Below, in pieces: positions 17,609 through 28,554 of a stretch of 64,000 nucleotides of DNA. The notes beneath the pieces were generated by a model. That model worked only from the letters and a program-made list of their open reading frames with translations. It did not search any database and was not told where the DNA came from. The stretch is from Sphingomonas taxi (GTDB lineage: Bacteria > Pseudomonadota > Alphaproteobacteria > Sphingomonadales > Sphingomonadaceae), in NCBI RefSeq assembly GCF_000764535.1, contig NZ_CP009571.1:2041001-2105000 (forward strand). The letters are read 5' to 3'. The stretch's first letter is position 1, and the number at the start of each line of letters is the position of its first letter. A program made the position numbers and the translations under genes.

Positions 17609-19123
17609 TTACTGGTTGTTCTGGCGGTGGAGGAAGCGCGGGATGTCGATCGGGTCCTTGCCGTCTTCGGGCGCCTCGTCGCGCGCCGGGCCGCGCGCGG
17701 CGTTGGACATGCGCTCGAACAACGTGCCGCCGAGCTTGACGCGCGGCTGCGGTGCGGCGTCGGGCGCGGCGGCCTCGCTGCCCGGTGCGATCCACGGGCG
17801 GCGACCGGCCGCAGCGTCCGGCGCCGGCGTGCGCGCCGGTGCGGCATAGGATTCCTCGCCATACGCGCGCGGCTGCGGTTGCGGCTGCGGCGCGGCGGGA
17901 ACGATCGTCTCGGCGCCGAGCACCAGTTCGTCGTCGCTCTCGGCGGGTCGCGTGTCCGGCTTCACCGCATCGGTGGGCTGGAGATCGAGCGGCGCGGCCG
18001 GCGCGGCGGGTGCAGGCGCTGCGGCCGGCGCAGGCGCGGGCTCCGACGTCGTCGCGCCGGTCGGGCGGAACGAGGTGCTGTCGTCGGTCTTGCGGCCCAT
18101 GCCGAAGCTGAACGACTTGGCGGCCTCGGGCGCCGGCGCGGCGGCGCCGGGCTTGGCGTCCGAATCGATGCCGGTGGCGACCACCGACACGCGGATGCGA
18201 CCTTCCAGCTCGGGATTGAACGCCGAGCCCCAGATGATGTTGGCATCGGGATCGACCAGGTCGCGAATATGATTCGCGGCTTCGTCGACCTCGAGCAGGC
18301 GCATGTCGTCGCCGCCGGTGATCGAGATGATGACGCCCTTGGCGCCCTGCATCGACACGCCGTCGAGCAGCGGGTTGGCGATCGCCTTCTGCGCCGCCTC
18401 GAGCGCGCGATTGTCGCCCGACGCCTCGCCGGTGCCCATCATCGCCTTGCCCATCTCCTGCATCACCGAGCGGACGTCGGCGAAGTCGAGGTTGATGAGG
18501 CCGGGCATGACCATCAGGTCGGTGATGCCGCGCACGCCCTGCTGGAGGACCTCGTCCGCCATCTCGAACGCTTCCTTGAACGTCGTATTGGCGTTGGCGA
18601 TCAGAAACAGGTTCTGGTTGGGGATGACGATCAGCGTATCGACATACTTCTGCAGCTCCTCGATGCCGCCGTCGGCGCTCTTGGCGCGACGGTTGCCCTC
18701 GAAGCTGAACGGCTTGGTCACCACGCCGACGGTGAGGATCCCCATGTCGCGCGCCGCCTTGGCGATCACCGGCGCCGCACCGGTGCCGGTGCCGCCGCCC
18801 ATCCCCGCGGCGATGAAGCACATGTGCGCCCCCTCGAGCCGCTTGGCGAGATCGTCGATCGTCTCTTCCGCCGCGGCGCGGCCGATCTCGGGACGCGAAC
18901 CGGCGCCGAGGCCCTGGGTGATCTTCGCGCCGAGCTGGATGCGATGCGGCGCGATCGACGACTTGAGCGCCTGCGCATCGGTATTGGCGACGAGGAAGTC
19001 GACGCCCTGCACGTCGGCGCGCATCATGTTGGCGATGGCGTTGCCGCCGGCACCGCCGACACCGATCACGGCGATGCGGGGGGTCAGTTCGTCGACCTCG
19101 GGAGTGATGAATTCGATGCTCAT
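17609..19123 (-). CDS. ftsZ: cell division GTPase FtsZ
   Basis: FtsZ polymerises into the Z ring. The 504-residue protein has GVGGAGGNA (21-29), the tubulin signature GGGTGTG (109-115) and the C-terminal conserved peptide around [12 protein letters not shown], which binds FtsA and other partners. The linker between (about 320-490) is long and Ala/Pro-rich, as usual for alphaproteobacteria. It is last in the dcw cluster, 112 bases after ftsA, a gap that may hold its own promoter. Confidence 0.98.
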   Translation of the reverse strand: MSIEFITPEVDELTPRIAVIGVGGAGGNAIANMMRADVQGVDFLVANTDAQALKSSIAPHRIQLGAKITQGLGAGSRPEIGRAAAEETIDDLAKRLEGAHMCFIAAGMGGGTGTGAAPVIAKAARDMGILTVGVVTKPFSFEGNRRAKSADGGIEELQKYVDTLIVIPNQNLFLIANANTTFKEAFEMADEVLQQGVRGITDLMVMPGLINLDFADVRSVMQEMGKAMMGTGEASGDNRALEAAQKAIANPLLDGVSMQGAKGVIISITGGDDMRLLEVDEAANHIRDLVDPDANIIWGSAFNPELEGRIRVSVVATGIDSDAKPGAAAPAPEAAKSFSFGMGRKTDDSTSFRPTGATTSEPAPAPAAAPAPAAPAAPLDLQPTDAVKPDTRPAESDDELVLGAETIVPAAPQPQPQPRAYGEESYAAPARTPAPDAAAGRRPWIAPGSEAAAPDAAPQPRVKLGGTLFERMSNAARGPARDEAPEDGKDPIDIPRFLHRQNNQ

Positions 19124-19235
19124 GACGTAACTTTCTCCGCCCCATCCGGGTAAACGCGCCGGGACACTGATTTAACCTTTTGCCTCAACGACTCATGCGG
19201 TGCCACAGAAAACGCGCAATCGTCGTCATCGGCCC

Positions 19236-20498
19236 TCAATAATTCGCGCGCGCCGCCTGGATGAGCTTGCGCATCATGCCCATGCCACGCTGCCGATGAA
19301 CCGTGGTTTGCTGCGGCGCCACCCCGCGCAGGTCGATCGGATCGGCTGCGGCGTAGAACGCGAGCCCCGCCAGCGTCGCGAACGCCGGACCGCCATGCGC
19401 CTCCGGCAGAGCGGTCAGGCCGCGCGGCCGGCCGATGCGTACCGAGCGGCCGAGCGCCTGCTGCGCGTAATCGGCGATGCCCTTCAATTCCGCGCCGCCG
19501 CCGGTGAGCACCACCTGCCGCCCGACCGGCCCCTCGAACTTGAGCTGGGCGAGCGACTTGCGGATCTCGTCCATCTGATGCTCGAGCCGCTGGCGGACGA
19601 TGCCGATGAGCTGCGCCTTGGTGATCTGCATCCCGCCATGGACGTCGTCCTCGGCGGCGATCGGCATCACCGGGATCATCTCGTGATTGTCGCGCGGGGA
19701 GGCATTGGCCGAACCGTGGAAGCATTTCATCCGCTCCGCCTGCGCGCGCCGGGTGCCGAAGGCGCTGGCGATATCGTCGGTGATGTCCTGCCCGCCCATC
19801 GGGATCGAGCACAGGCCGACGAGCATGCCGCCCGCGAACAGCGAGACGTTGGTGATCCCCGCCCCCAGCTCGACCAGCGCGACACCCAATTCGCGCTCCT
19901 CGTCGGACAGGCAGGCGAGCCCGGTCGCGACCGGCGCGGCGATGATCGACTTTACTTCGAGATGCGCCGAGCGGACGCACAGATCGAGGTTGCGGACCGG
20001 CGAGCCGTCGGCGGCGACGACGTGGATATGCACGCCGAGCCGGTCGGCATGCAGCCCGAGCGGCTTCTTGACGCCGGTCAGCCCGTCGAGCGTGTAGAGC
20101 GCGGGCTGGGCGTGGAGCACCATCCGCCCCTGCGGATCGATCGAATTGCGCCCCGCGGCGAGCAGGGCGTCGATATCCTGCTGTTCGACGCGATGGCCAC
20201 CCAGCTCGAACTCGACCTCGGCGACGTCGCTGACCAGGCCGCCGGCGGAGAAGCCGACCCAGACGTTCTCGATGTTGATGCCGGCGATCCGCTCCGCCTG
20301 TTCGACCGCCTCGCGCACCGCCGCCTCGGTCGCGGCCATGTCGGCGATATAGCCGCGCTTGACGCCGCGGCTCTCGCGCTGGCCGGTGCCGAGCACGATC
20401 AGCTCGCCGCCGTCGCCCTTCTGCGCGATCATCGCCGAGACCTTCGACGACCCGATATCGAGCGCCGTGATCAATCCTTCCGGTGCAACCTTCGCCAT
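19236..20498 (-). CDS. ftsA: cell division protein FtsA
   Basis: FtsA is the actin-like ATPase that tethers FtsZ to the membrane. The 420-residue protein begins ITALDIGSSKVSAMIA (phosphate 1 loop) and has the VVLTGGGAELKGI adenosine motif. It ends with the amphipathic membrane-targeting helix MMRKLIQAARANY. Start and ftsQ stop share 3 bases in ATGA. Confidence 0.97.
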   Translation of the reverse strand: MAKVAPEGLITALDIGSSKVSAMIAQKGDGGELIVLGTGQRESRGVKRGYIADMAATEAAVREAVEQAERIAGINIENVWVGFSAGGLVSDVAEVEFELGGHRVEQQDIDALLAAGRNSIDPQGRMVLHAQPALYTLDGLTGVKKPLGLHADRLGVHIHVVAADGSPVRNLDLCVRSAHLEVKSIIAAPVATGLACLSDEERELGVALVELGAGITNVSLFAGGMLVGLCSIPMGGQDITDDIASAFGTRRAQAERMKCFHGSANASPRDNHEMIPVMPIAAEDDVHGGMQITKAQLIGIVRQRLEHQMDEIRKSLAQLKFEGPVGRQVVLTGGGAELKGIADYAQQALGRSVRIGRPRGLTALPEAHGGPAFATLAGLAFYAAADPIDLRGVAPQQTTVHRQRGMGMMRKLIQAARANY

Positions 20499-21427
20499 CA
20501 GCCCTCAGCCCCCGCTCGCATGTTGGTCGTATCGGTCGACGGTGTCGCCACCTCGCTCGGGTCCGGCACGTTGTGCGCCATGCTCGCCCCCGGCTTCCGC
20601 GCCACCAATTTGCTCGGATCGCGCATGTCGAAACGGATCCAGCCGCGCCCGAGCAGCGGCCGTGCGCCATCGAGTTCGGCGAACTTGAGCAAGGCCGCGG
20701 GCGCGCCGTCCTCGGGCAGCGCCAGCGTCTCACCGCTGTCGAAGGTGAGGTCCCAGCGGCGGTTGCCGATCCAGGTCGCCGCCTTGACGCGCGGTTTCAG
20801 CGCGGGCGCGGCGGCCAGCAACGCCTGATAGCCCGCCTCCTGCCGGTCGGCGCCGGGGCCGATGATCAAAGGCAGATCGGGGATCGCATCGGGCCGGACG
20901 GGTTCGAGCAGCACGCCGTCCTTGTCGATCAGCGTGAGCTGGCCATTGTCCTGCCACACCGCCGCCGGGCTGCGCTCGACGATGTCGACCAACAACGTGT
21001 CGGGCAGCCGGCGCGAGACGTGGGCGTCGGCGATCCAGCCGTAGCGGAGCAGTTTCTGGCGCACCGCCTCCAGATCGACGAGCGGCATCGCGCGGCTCTG
21101 CTGGTCGAGCGCGACCGCATAGACGCTCATCCGGTCCATCCGCTTGAGCCCGGTCACCTCGATCTGCTCGACGCGAAAGCCCGCCTGCCCCGCCCCTTCG
21201 GCGATGGCGGCGCCGATCATGCCGGGGATGCCGATCCACGTCACCGCGGCGAGCGCCAGCGCGATACCGCCGCCGGTGATCGTCCAGGTCGCCGCCTTGC
21301 GGATCGTGTCCTCGCTGACCGGCACGGCGGAGACCGCGCGCTCGAACAGCGACACCTTGCGCACCGGCTGCCGGCGCCGCCCGGTCGGCCGCTTGGGCGG
21401 CGGCCCGCGCTTGATCGTCCGGCTCAT
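20498..21427 (-). CDS. ftsQ: cell division protein FtsQ
   Basis: The 309-residue bitopic protein has a basic cytoplasmic head (RGPPPKRPTGRRRQP), one membrane helix at about 52-72, a POTRA domain starting FRVEQIEVTGLKRMD, and the beta domain with RRLPDTLLVDIVERSP. FtsQ links early and late division proteins and binds FtsL/FtsB. The Ser/Thr-rich tail is extra. Start and stop overlap ddl and ftsA, fixing the boundaries; the long frame before it is read-through. Confidence 0.95.
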   Translation of the reverse strand: MSRTIKRGPPPKRPTGRRRQPVRKVSLFERAVSAVPVSEDTIRKAATWTITGGGIALALAAVTWIGIPGMIGAAIAEGAGQAGFRVEQIEVTGLKRMDRMSVYAVALDQQSRAMPLVDLEAVRQKLLRYGWIADAHVSRRLPDTLLVDIVERSPAAVWQDNGQLTLIDKDGVLLEPVRPDAIPDLPLIIGPGADRQEAGYQALLAAAPALKPRVKAATWIGNRRWDLTFDSGETLALPEDGAPAALLKFAELDGARPLLGRGWIRFDMRDPSKLVARKPGASMAHNVPDPSEVATPSTDTTNMRAGAEG

Positions 21428-22377
21428 CCCCGATGGTCCTTCGCAGGCCGGCCGTTGAACGCCGGGTCGCGCAGCGCCTCGTCGACGATCGCCTGGACCA
21501 GCTCGGCATAGCTCATGCCGATATGGCGCGCCTGTTCGGGAACGAGGCTCAAAGGCGTCATGCCGGGCTGGGTGTTGACCTCGAGCAGGAACAGGCCGTC
21601 GACGCCACGCTCGTCGTCCCAGCGGAAGTCGGAGCGCGACGCGCCCTTGCAGCCGAGCAGACGATGCGCCTCGAGCGCGAGGCTCTTGCAGGCGTCGGCG
21701 ATCTGATCGGGGATGTCCGCCGGGCAGACGTGTTCGGTGAGGCCGTCGGTATATTTGGCGTCGAAATCGTACCAGCCGTTCTTGGGCTTCAGCTCGGTGA
21801 CGCCGAGCGCGCGCTCTCCGAGCACCGCGGTGGTCAGCTCGCGGCCGCGGACATAGGGCTCGGCGAGCAGTTCCTCGAACTTCTGCCACGGCCCCTCGAC
21901 GTCGCGGCCGATCGGATTGCCGTAATTGCCGTCGTCGGTGACGATCGCCACGCCGACCGACGAGCCTTCGTTGATCGGCTTCAGCACATAGGGGCGCTGG
22001 AGCGGGTCGCGCTCGTGGATCTCGGCGGATTTGACGATGCGGCCGCCGGGCATCGGCACGCCGGCGGGGACGAGCACCTGTTTGGTCAGCACCTTGTCGA
22101 TCGCGATCACCGAGGTGGCGAGGCCCGAATGGGTATAGGGGATGCCCATCAGGTCGAGCATGCCCTGCACGCTGCCGTCTTCGCCCGGCGAGCCGTGCAG
22201 CGCGTTGAAGACGAGATCGGGCCTGGCCTCCGCAAGGCGCGCGGCGACGTCGTGGTCCATGTCGATCCGGGTGACGCGATGACCGAGCGATTCGAGCGCG
22301 TCGGCGCAGCCGTTGCCGGATTGCAGCGATACCGGGCGTTCGGCGGACCAGCCGCCCATGAGAACCGCGATGTGCAT
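21424..22377 (-). CDS. ddl: D-alanine--D-alanine ligase
   Basis: An ATP-grasp ligase of 317 residues that makes D-Ala-D-Ala for the murein pentapeptide. It has HIAVLMGGWSAERPVSL at the start, the LHGSPGEDGSVQGMLD motif, and the metal-binding end FLLEVNTQPGMTPLSLVPEQ. The ATG overlaps the murB stop by 4 bases, and the 3' end overlaps ftsQ. No unusual residue at the Ser-Tyr-Lys triad is evident. Confidence 0.96.
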   Translation of the reverse strand: MHIAVLMGGWSAERPVSLQSGNGCADALESLGHRVTRIDMDHDVAARLAEARPDLVFNALHGSPGEDGSVQGMLDLMGIPYTHSGLATSVIAIDKVLTKQVLVPAGVPMPGGRIVKSAEIHERDPLQRPYVLKPINEGSSVGVAIVTDDGNYGNPIGRDVEGPWQKFEELLAEPYVRGRELTTAVLGERALGVTELKPKNGWYDFDAKYTDGLTEHVCPADIPDQIADACKSLALEAHRLLGCKGASRSDFRWDDERGVDGLFLLEVNTQPGMTPLSLVPEQARHIGMSYAELVQAIVDEALRDPAFNGRPAKDHRG

Positions 22378-23279
22378 CACTTGGCCACCCCGACCCGCTG
22401 GATTTCCCATTCCAATGTCACGCCAGACTGCGCCTTCACCTTGTCGCGTACCTCTTCGCCCAGCGCCTCGATCTCCGCCGATGTGGCAGACCCAAGGTTG
22501 AGCAGGAAATTGCAATGTTTCTCCGACACCTGCGCATCACCGCGGGTCAGGCCGCGGCAGCCGGCGGCGTCGATCAGCGCCCACGCCTTGTGGCCGGCGG
22601 GGTTCTTGAAGGTCGAGCCGCCGGTTTTCGAACGCAGCGGCTGCGACGCCTCGCGCTCGGCGGCGATCCGGTCCATCTCCGCGCCGATCGCGGCGGGCTC
22701 GGCGGCATGGCCGCGGAAGGTCGCCGCGATCACCACCGCGCCCGTGGGCAGCGCGCTGTGCCGATAGGTATAGCCGAGGTCCGCGACGGCGAGCGTTCGG
22801 CGCTCGCCCGAGCGCAGCACGACGTCGCAATCGACCAGCACGTCCTTGACCTCGCGGCCATAGGCGCCGCCGTTCATCCGCACGAAACCGCCGACCGTGC
22901 CGGGGATCGAGCGCAGGAATTCGACGCCGCCGATCCCCGCGTCGCGCGCGGTCGAGGATACGAGGATGCCGCTCGCCCCGCCGCCGCAGCGCAGACTCGT
23001 GTCGTCCAGCCGCTCGACCTGCGCGAACGCCTTGCCGAGACGCACGACCACGCCGGGCACGCCGCCGTCGCGGACGATCATGTTCGAGCCGAGGCCGAGC
23101 GCCATCACCGGCACCGCCGGGTCGAGATCGCGGAGGAAGTCGGCGAGATCGTCGGCGTCCCTGGGCTCGAACAGCCATTGCGCGGTGCCGCCCGACTTGA
23201 ACCAGACGAGCGGCGCCAGCGGCGCGCCCTGGGTCAGGCGCCCGCGCACGGCCGGAAGTACGATGGCGTCCGCAGTCAC
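22377..23279 (-). CDS. murB: UDP-N-acetylenolpyruvoylglucosamine reductase MurB
   Basis: A FAD enzyme that reduces UDP-GlcNAc-enolpyruvate to UDP-MurNAc. Visible motifs are the FAD-binding GLGSNMIVRDGG, the YTYRHSALP segment with the catalytic Ser, and VSEKHCNFLLN near the end with the catalytic Glu region. A GTG start at 23279 overlaps the stop of the small gene upstream (GTGA) and gives 300 residues; in-frame ATGs at 23297 and 23309 are possible but would reach into that gene. Confidence 0.95.
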   Translation of the reverse strand: MTADAIVLPAVRGRLTQGAPLAPLVWFKSGGTAQWLFEPRDADDLADFLRDLDPAVPVMALGLGSNMIVRDGGVPGVVVRLGKAFAQVERLDDTSLRCGGGASGILVSSTARDAGIGGVEFLRSIPGTVGGFVRMNGGAYGREVKDVLVDCDVVLRSGERRTLAVADLGYTYRHSALPTGAVVIAATFRGHAAEPAAIGAEMDRIAAEREASQPLRSKTGGSTFKNPAGHKAWALIDAAGCRGLTRGDAQVSEKHCNFLLNLGSATSAEIEALGEEVRDKVKAQSGVTLEWEIQRVGVAK

Positions 23280-23476
23280 CAAGGGCCGACACCCCATAGT
23301 CGCGTCCACGCCTGGATCGCGGCGAGATTCGCCTCGGCGGCCTTGCGCGTCGCCTCCTGCGCCTGGACCATCGCCTCGCCGGCACCGACGGCATGGCCGC
23401 CCGCCTCGAGCGACTTGCGCTGCGCATCGAGCATCTGCTTCTGCAGCTTCAGTCCCGCATCGAACCAGTCGTTCAT
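23276..23476 (-). CDS. 66-residue unknown protein embedded between murC and murB
   Basis: The product starts [22 protein letters not shown] and continues as an Ala/Gln-rich, probably all-helical amphipathic chain with no membrane segment or signal. Its ATG overlaps the murC stop (ATGA) and its stop overlaps the GTG of murB (GTGA), so it is coupled on both sides in the dcw operon. The helix pattern recalls phasins faintly, but I cannot assign a family. The double coupling argues strongly that it is a real gene. Confidence 0.75.
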   Translation of the reverse strand: MNDWFDAGLKLQKQMLDAQRKSLEAGGHAVGAGEAMVQAQEATRKAAEANLAAIQAWTRLWGVGPW

Positions 23477-24891
23477 CGCCGTTCTCCGATCGCCGTGGCC
23501 AGCCCCGCCGCCCATTTGGTGATGTCGCCCGCGCCGAGGCAGACGATCATGTCGTCCGGCTGGATCGTCGCCGCCAGTTCGTCCGCCAACGCATCGGCAT
23601 CGGCGATCGTCGCCGCCGAGCGATGGCCGCGACGCTTGAGTCCGTCGACCAGCGCCTGCGCGTCGACGCCCTCGACCGGCGCCTCGCCCGCGGCGTAGAC
23701 CGGGGTGACGAGCACGCGATCGGCGTCGTTGAACGCGGTCTGGAAATCCTCCATCAGATTGCCGAGCCGCGAATAGCGGTGCGGCTGGACGACCGCGATC
23801 ACCCGGCCGCGCGCGCCCTCACGTGCGGCGGCGAGCACGGCGCGGATCTCGACGGGATGATGACCGTAATCGTCGATGATCGTGACGAAGCCGCCGTCGA
23901 CCGCGACCTCGCCGACCTTGGTGAAGCGCCGCTTGACGCCGCCGAAGGCGGAGAACCCCTGCTGGATCGTCGCATCGGGAATGCCGAGTTCGAGCGCGAC
24001 GCCGATCGCGGCAAGCGCATTCTGGACGTTGTGGCGACCGGGCATCGGCAGTTCGATCCCCTCGATCGCGCGGGTGGTGCCGTCGCGCTCGCGGACGACA
24101 CAGTCAAAGCGGTTGCCGCCCGGCACCGGCGTGACGTCGACGCCGCGGATATCCGCCTGCGCCGAGAAGCCATAGGTGACGACGCGACGGTCGCGGACGC
24201 GCGGCAGCACGTTCTGCACCTCGGGGTGATCGAGGCACAGCAGCGCCGCGCCGTAGAAAGGCACGTTCTCGACGAACTCGACGAAGGCGTCCTTGACCGC
24301 GTCGAACGAGCCATAATGGTCGAGATGCTCGGGATCGATGTTGGTGACCACCGCGATCGTGCCGTCGAGGCGCAGGAAGCTGCCGTCGCTCTCGTCCGCC
24401 TCGACCACCATCCAGTCGCTCGCGCCGAGGCGCGCGTTCGAGCCGTAGCTGTTGATAATGCCGCCGTTGATGACGGTCGGATCGATCCCGCCCGCGTCGA
24501 GCAGCGCTGCGACCATCGAGGTCGTCGTCGTCTTGCCGTGCGTGCCGGCAACCGCGACGGTGGATTTGAGCCGCATCAGCTCGGCGAGCATCTCGGCGCG
24601 GCGGACGACGGGAATGCGCCGTTCCAGCGCCGCCTCGACCTCCGGATTGGTGCGCGTGATCGCGGTCGAGGTGACCACCACCGCCGCGTCGGCGACGTTG
24701 GCGGCGGCATGGCCGATCGTCACCGCGATGCCCTTGTCGCGCAGCCCCTGCACGACATAGCCCTCGGCGACGTCGGAGCCCTGTACGGTATAGCCGAGGT
24801 TCTTCATCACCTCGGCAATGCCCGACATGCCGATGCCGCCGATGCCGACGAAATGGATCGGGCCGATATCGGTCGCGACGCCGCGGATCAT
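23473..24891 (-). CDS. murC: UDP-N-acetylmuramate--L-alanine ligase MurC
   Basis: A 472-residue Mur ligase adding L-Ala to UDP-MurNAc. The N-terminal domain opens [14 protein letters not shown]; the ATP loop is [11 protein letters not shown]; the central [17 protein letters not shown] segment and the DDYGHHP motif characteristic of MurC are present. It overlaps murG upstream and the 66-residue gene downstream by 4 bases each. Confidence 0.97.
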   Translation of the reverse strand: MIRGVATDIGPIHFVGIGGIGMSGIAEVMKNLGYTVQGSDVAEGYVVQGLRDKGIAVTIGHAAANVADAAVVVTSTAITRTNPEVEAALERRIPVVRRAEMLAELMRLKSTVAVAGTHGKTTTTSMVAALLDAGGIDPTVINGGIINSYGSNARLGASDWMVVEADESDGSFLRLDGTIAVVTNIDPEHLDHYGSFDAVKDAFVEFVENVPFYGAALLCLDHPEVQNVLPRVRDRRVVTYGFSAQADIRGVDVTPVPGGNRFDCVVRERDGTTRAIEGIELPMPGRHNVQNALAAIGVALELGIPDATIQQGFSAFGGVKRRFTKVGEVAVDGGFVTIIDDYGHHPVEIRAVLAAAREGARGRVIAVVQPHRYSRLGNLMEDFQTAFNDADRVLVTPVYAAGEAPVEGVDAQALVDGLKRRGHRSAATIADADALADELAATIQPDDMIVCLGAGDITKWAAGLATAIGERR

Positions 24892-26045
24892 GCGAACGCC
24901 TCCTTGTGCGGGGCGGCCTTGCCGACCGGCAGGCGCGAGACGGGGGAATCGAGGCTTTCGACCAGATCGGCGAGGTCGCGCACCGCATGCGGGCGGCCGA
25001 CGCTCTGGGCGCGGGTCGCGGCATTTTCGAGCGCGACCGGATCGAGGCCGAGCTTCTGCATCTGCTTGGCCAGTTCCACCGCGGTGAATTCGGGCTGCGG
25101 GATGGTGCGCGCGCCGCCCGCCTTGGTGATCTCGCGGGCATTGGCGGTCTGATGGTCGTCGGTCGCGCCGGGCAGCGGCACGAGGATCGCCGGGCGGCCC
25201 GCCGCGGTCAGCTCGGCGATCGTCGAGGCGCCGGCGCGCGCGATGACCAGATGCGCCCAGGCGAGCTGTTCGGGCATGTCGGGCAGATAGGTGGCAAGTT
25301 CGGCCGGGATCTGATGTTCGGCATATTGCGCGCGCACCGCGTCGATATCCTCGATCCGCGCCTGATGCGTCACCTGCAGCCGGCGGCGGAAGGTGATCGG
25401 CAGCATCGCGAGCCCGTCGGGCACCACCTGGCTGAGGATGCTCGCGCCCTGGCTGCCGCCGGTGACGAGGACGCGGAAGATGCCGTCCTCCTCGAGCAAC
25501 GGATAGGGCCGCGTACGCAGCGCCAAGACCGCGTCGCGCACCGGATTGCCGACGAGATGGACCTTGCCCTCATGCTTCACCGCCAGCCGCTCGGTCGTCG
25601 CATAAGAGGTGGCGATCGCATCGACGCGGCCGGCGACGAGCCGGTTGACGCGGCCGAGCACCGCATTCTGCTCGTGCACCGCGGTCGGGATCTTGTCGGC
25701 GAAGGCGGCGAGCAGCGCCGGCATCGCCGGATAGCCGCCGAAGCCGATCACCGCGGCGGGCTTGAACGTGCGGTACAATTCGCGCGCCATCGCCCGGCCG
25801 CGCAGCATCTCGCGCACCGCCGAAGGCCAGCCCTGCGGGCGTTTCGCCTGGAAGCGGCCGGCGGGCAGGACGTGCGTCTGGATGCCGTCGAAAAGGCCGG
25901 GGAAGCGGACGCCGCGCTGGTCGCTGATGAGGGCGACGCGATGGCCGCGCCGGGTCAATTCCTCGGCCAGCGCCGCGGCGGGGACCATATGCCCCCCCGT
26001 ACCACCGGCGGCGAGGACGTAATGCTTGCTCAATTCGATCCCCAT
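24888..26045 (-). CDS. murG: UDP-GlcNAc:lipid I transferase MurG
   Basis: MurG adds GlcNAc to lipid I on the inner face of the membrane. The 385-residue protein has the G-loop [21 protein letters not shown], the [13 protein letters not shown] motif and GGSQGA. The ATG at 26045 overlaps ftsW by 16 bases. A TTG at 26033 would give the TTGA junction used elsewhere in this operon (ftsL/ftsI), with GGGG just before it, so the true start may be there (381 residues). Confidence 0.95.
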   Translation of the reverse strand: MGIELSKHYVLAAGGTGGHMVPAAALAEELTRRGHRVALISDQRGVRFPGLFDGIQTHVLPAGRFQAKRPQGWPSAVREMLRGRAMARELYRTFKPAAVIGFGGYPAMPALLAAFADKIPTAVHEQNAVLGRVNRLVAGRVDAIATSYATTERLAVKHEGKVHLVGNPVRDAVLALRTRPYPLLEEDGIFRVLVTGGSQGASILSQVVPDGLAMLPITFRRRLQVTHQARIEDIDAVRAQYAEHQIPAELATYLPDMPEQLAWAHLVIARAGASTIAELTAAGRPAILVPLPGATDDHQTANAREITKAGGARTIPQPEFTAVELAKQMQKLGLDPVALENAATRAQSVGRPHAVRDLADLVESLDSPVSRLPVGKAAPHKEAFA

Positions 26046-27262
26046 CTCACCACATACGGGCTGCGCGTCAGGAACGGGTTGCGCCGCGTGAACGCGAGCA
26101 GCAGCCCCATGCCGATCGACAGCGCGATCATCGACGAACCGCCATAGCTGATGAACGGCAGCGTCATCCCCTTCGACGGTGCGAGGCCGGTGTTGACCGC
26201 CATCGACACCAGGGCCTGTGCGCCGAATTGCACCGCAAGCCCCGAAGCGGCAAGCAATTTGAACTCGTCCTGCTCGTCGAGCAGCTTGACGAAGACGCGC
26301 ACGACGATCGCCAGGAAGACGATCGCGATGATCGCGCAGGCGATCAGGCCGAATTCCTCACCGATCACCGAATAGATATAATCGGTATGCGCCTCGGGCA
26401 GGCCGAACTTGACGGTGCCGCCGCCGGGGCCGGTGCCGGTCCAGCCGCCGCTGGTGATCGTGGCATGCGCGGCGTTGGTCTGGAAATGGTCGCTCGCCCC
26501 CTCGCCCTCGACGCTCGGGAACAGGAAGGCGTCGATGCGATTGCGCGCGGTGCCGTAGAACATGTACGCCGCGACCAGCCCGACCGGCACCATCGCGATG
26601 ATCCCGCCGAGGATGCGCATCGGCGTACCGGCGATCATCAGCAGCGCCATCCAGACGGTGCAGAAGATCACCGTCTGCCCGAAATCGGGCTGGAGCATCA
26701 GCAGCACCGCGATCAGCCCGGTCATCGCGCCGGTGATGAGCACGGTCGGCAGCTCGGGGTCCTTGGCCTTGAGCGACAGCAGCCACGCCACCGTCACGAT
26801 GAACAGAGGTTTCAGGAATTCGGACGGCTGGAATTGCGCGAAGCCATAGCCGATCCAGCGCCGCGCGCCGTTGATGCTGTTGCCGACGAACGGGGTCAGC
26901 GCGAGACAGACGACGAGCACCGCCGCGCCGCCGAGCGCCAGCCGTCGTGCGAGCGGCACCGGCAGCATCGACACGCCGAACAGCACCGGCAGCGAGATGC
27001 CGACCCAGATGAGCTGCCGCCAGAAATAATAGAGCGGCGTGAATTTGTGATGCTCGCCCGAATAGCGCACCGCCGTCGCCGGACTCGCCGCCGCGACCGC
27101 GATCAGGCCGATCGCGATCAGGAACAGCGTCAGCAGCAGCAGCATCCGGTCGATGTCCCAGAACCAGGTGCCGAGCGGCGAACGATCGCCGCGCCCGCCG
27201 CGCCGCTTGACCTTGGCGATCAGCGTGTCGCGGTCGGCGTCGGTCATACCGGCACTGGTCAT
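26030..27262 (-). CDS. ftsW: SEDS glycosyltransferase FtsW
   Basis: The 410-residue protein has about ten membrane helices and SEDS motifs including INGARRWIGYG, FQPSEFLKP, LQPDFGQTV and PFISYGGSS. FtsW polymerises septal glycan strands with FtsI. A 48-residue basic cytoplasmic head precedes the first helix. Its ATG overlaps the murD stop (ATGA). Confidence 0.97.
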   Translation of the reverse strand: MTSAGMTDADRDTLIAKVKRRGGRGDRSPLGTWFWDIDRMLLLLTLFLIAIGLIAVAAASPATAVRYSGEHHKFTPLYYFWRQLIWVGISLPVLFGVSMLPVPLARRLALGGAAVLVVCLALTPFVGNSINGARRWIGYGFAQFQPSEFLKPLFIVTVAWLLSLKAKDPELPTVLITGAMTGLIAVLLMLQPDFGQTVIFCTVWMALLMIAGTPMRILGGIIAMVPVGLVAAYMFYGTARNRIDAFLFPSVEGEGASDHFQTNAAHATITSGGWTGTGPGGGTVKFGLPEAHTDYIYSVIGEEFGLIACAIIAIVFLAIVVRVFVKLLDEQDEFKLLAASGLAVQFGAQALVSMAVNTGLAPSKGMTLPFISYGGSSMIALSIGMGLLLAFTRRNPFLTRSPYVVRWGSN

Positions 27263-28554
27263 GCGAGGGCCTCCACCGCCGCGCGGAACGCGGCACCGCG
27301 CTCCTCGTAATCGCGGAACTGATCGAAGCTAGCACAGGCCGGCGACAAGAGCACGGTGTCTCCGGGCCGTGCCGCGACGGCGGCCTGCGCGACCGCCGTG
27401 GCGAGGTCGCCGCTTTGCGTCACCGACGGGATGCGGTCCGCGAGCAGGTCAGCGAACAAGGGGCCGGCCTCACCGATGGTATAGGCGGCGGCGACCCGGT
27501 CGAAATAGGGCGCGCAGGCGTCGAGGTCGTCACCCTTGCGCTTGCCGCCGACGATCCAGTGGATGCGGCCGAACGCGCCGAGCGCGGGGGCGGTGCTTTC
27601 CGGATTGGTCGCCTTGCTGTCGTCGACGAAGGTGACGCCGTCGCGGACCGCCACCGTCTCCATCCGGTGAGGCAGGCCGGTGAAGCTGGCAAGGCCGCGG
27701 TCGATATCCGCTTCCGACACGCCGAGCGCCTTGACCGCGGCGATCGCGGCGAGCGCGTTCTGGGCGTTGTGCGGGCCTTGCAGCGCCGGCCAGCGCGACT
27801 GGTCCATGCAGACGCCCGGCGCGATCTTGGTCAGATGCTCGCCCCGCGCCGACAGGCCGCGCGCGATCTGCGCCGAGGGGGCATCGCCGATGCCGATGAT
27901 CGCGTCATGCTGCGGCGACTGCATCGCGAACAGCCGCGCCTTGGAGGCAGCATAGGCCTCGAAGCCGTCGTAGCGGTCGAGATGGTCGGGGGTGACGTTG
28001 AGCAGCACCGCGACGTCGCAATCGAGGCTCTGCGTCAGGTCGAGCTGGTAGCTCGACAGTTCGAGCACATAGACGCCGCCTGCCGGCAGCGGCGGCTGTT
28101 CGAGGATAGGCAGGCCGATGTTTCCGCCCATCAGTGTCGGGACGCCCGCGGTCTTGAGGATATGGTGGATGAGCGCGGTGGTGGTCGATTTGCCGTTGGT
28201 GCCGGTGATGCCGACGACGCGATGGGGCGGCAGTTCGGTGCGCGCCTGTGCGAACAATTCGATGTCGCCGATCACCGGCACCTGCGCGGCGCGGGCATGA
28301 TCGACCAATGGATGCGCGTTAAGCGGCACGCCTGGCGACACGATCAGCCCGGCCGCGCCGTCGAGCGCCAGTTGCAGCGGATCATGGACGATGACGCCGT
28401 CGATCCGCGTCACCCGTTCGCGCGCCGCGGCGTTCATGTCCCAAGCGACGACATGGGCGCCGCTGGCGGCAAGCGCCTGCACCGTCGCGAGGCCCGAGCG
28501 GGCGAGCCCGAGCACCGCATAGCGTTTCCCGGCAAAGGCCTTGGCGGTAATCAC
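27259..28554 (-). CDS. murD: UDP-MurNAc-L-Ala--D-Glu ligase MurD
   Basis: The Mur ligase that adds D-glutamate. The 431-residue protein starts with a Rossmann segment ([17 protein letters not shown]), has ATP loop [14 protein letters not shown], the [11 protein letters not shown] motif and [10 protein letters not shown]. The GTG start at 28554 overlaps the mraY stop (GTGA); the longer frame before it is read-through in mraY. Confidence 0.96.
   Translation of the reverse strand: MITAKAFAGKRYAVLGLARSGLATVQALAASGAHVVAWDMNAAARERVTRIDGVIVHDPLQLALDGAAGLIVSPGVPLNAHPLVDHARAAQVPVIGDIELFAQARTELPPHRVVGITGTNGKSTTTALIHHILKTAGVPTLMGGNIGLPILEQPPLPAGGVYVLELSSYQLDLTQSLDCDVAVLLNVTPDHLDRYDGFEAYAASKARLFAMQSPQHDAIIGIGDAPSAQIARGLSARGEHLTKIAPGVCMDQSRWPALQGPHNAQNALAAIAAVKALGVSEADIDRGLASFTGLPHRMETVAVRDGVTFVDDSKATNPESTAPALGAFGRIHWIVGGKRKGDDLDACAPYFDRVAAAYTIGEAGPLFADLLADRIPSVTQSGDLATAVAQAAVAARPGDTVLLSPACASFDQFRDYEERGAAFRAAVEALA

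Noticed and set aside
17168..19153. 661-residue + strand open frame
   Set aside because: Covers ftsZ in reverse and crosses a family C repeat; no recognisable domain.
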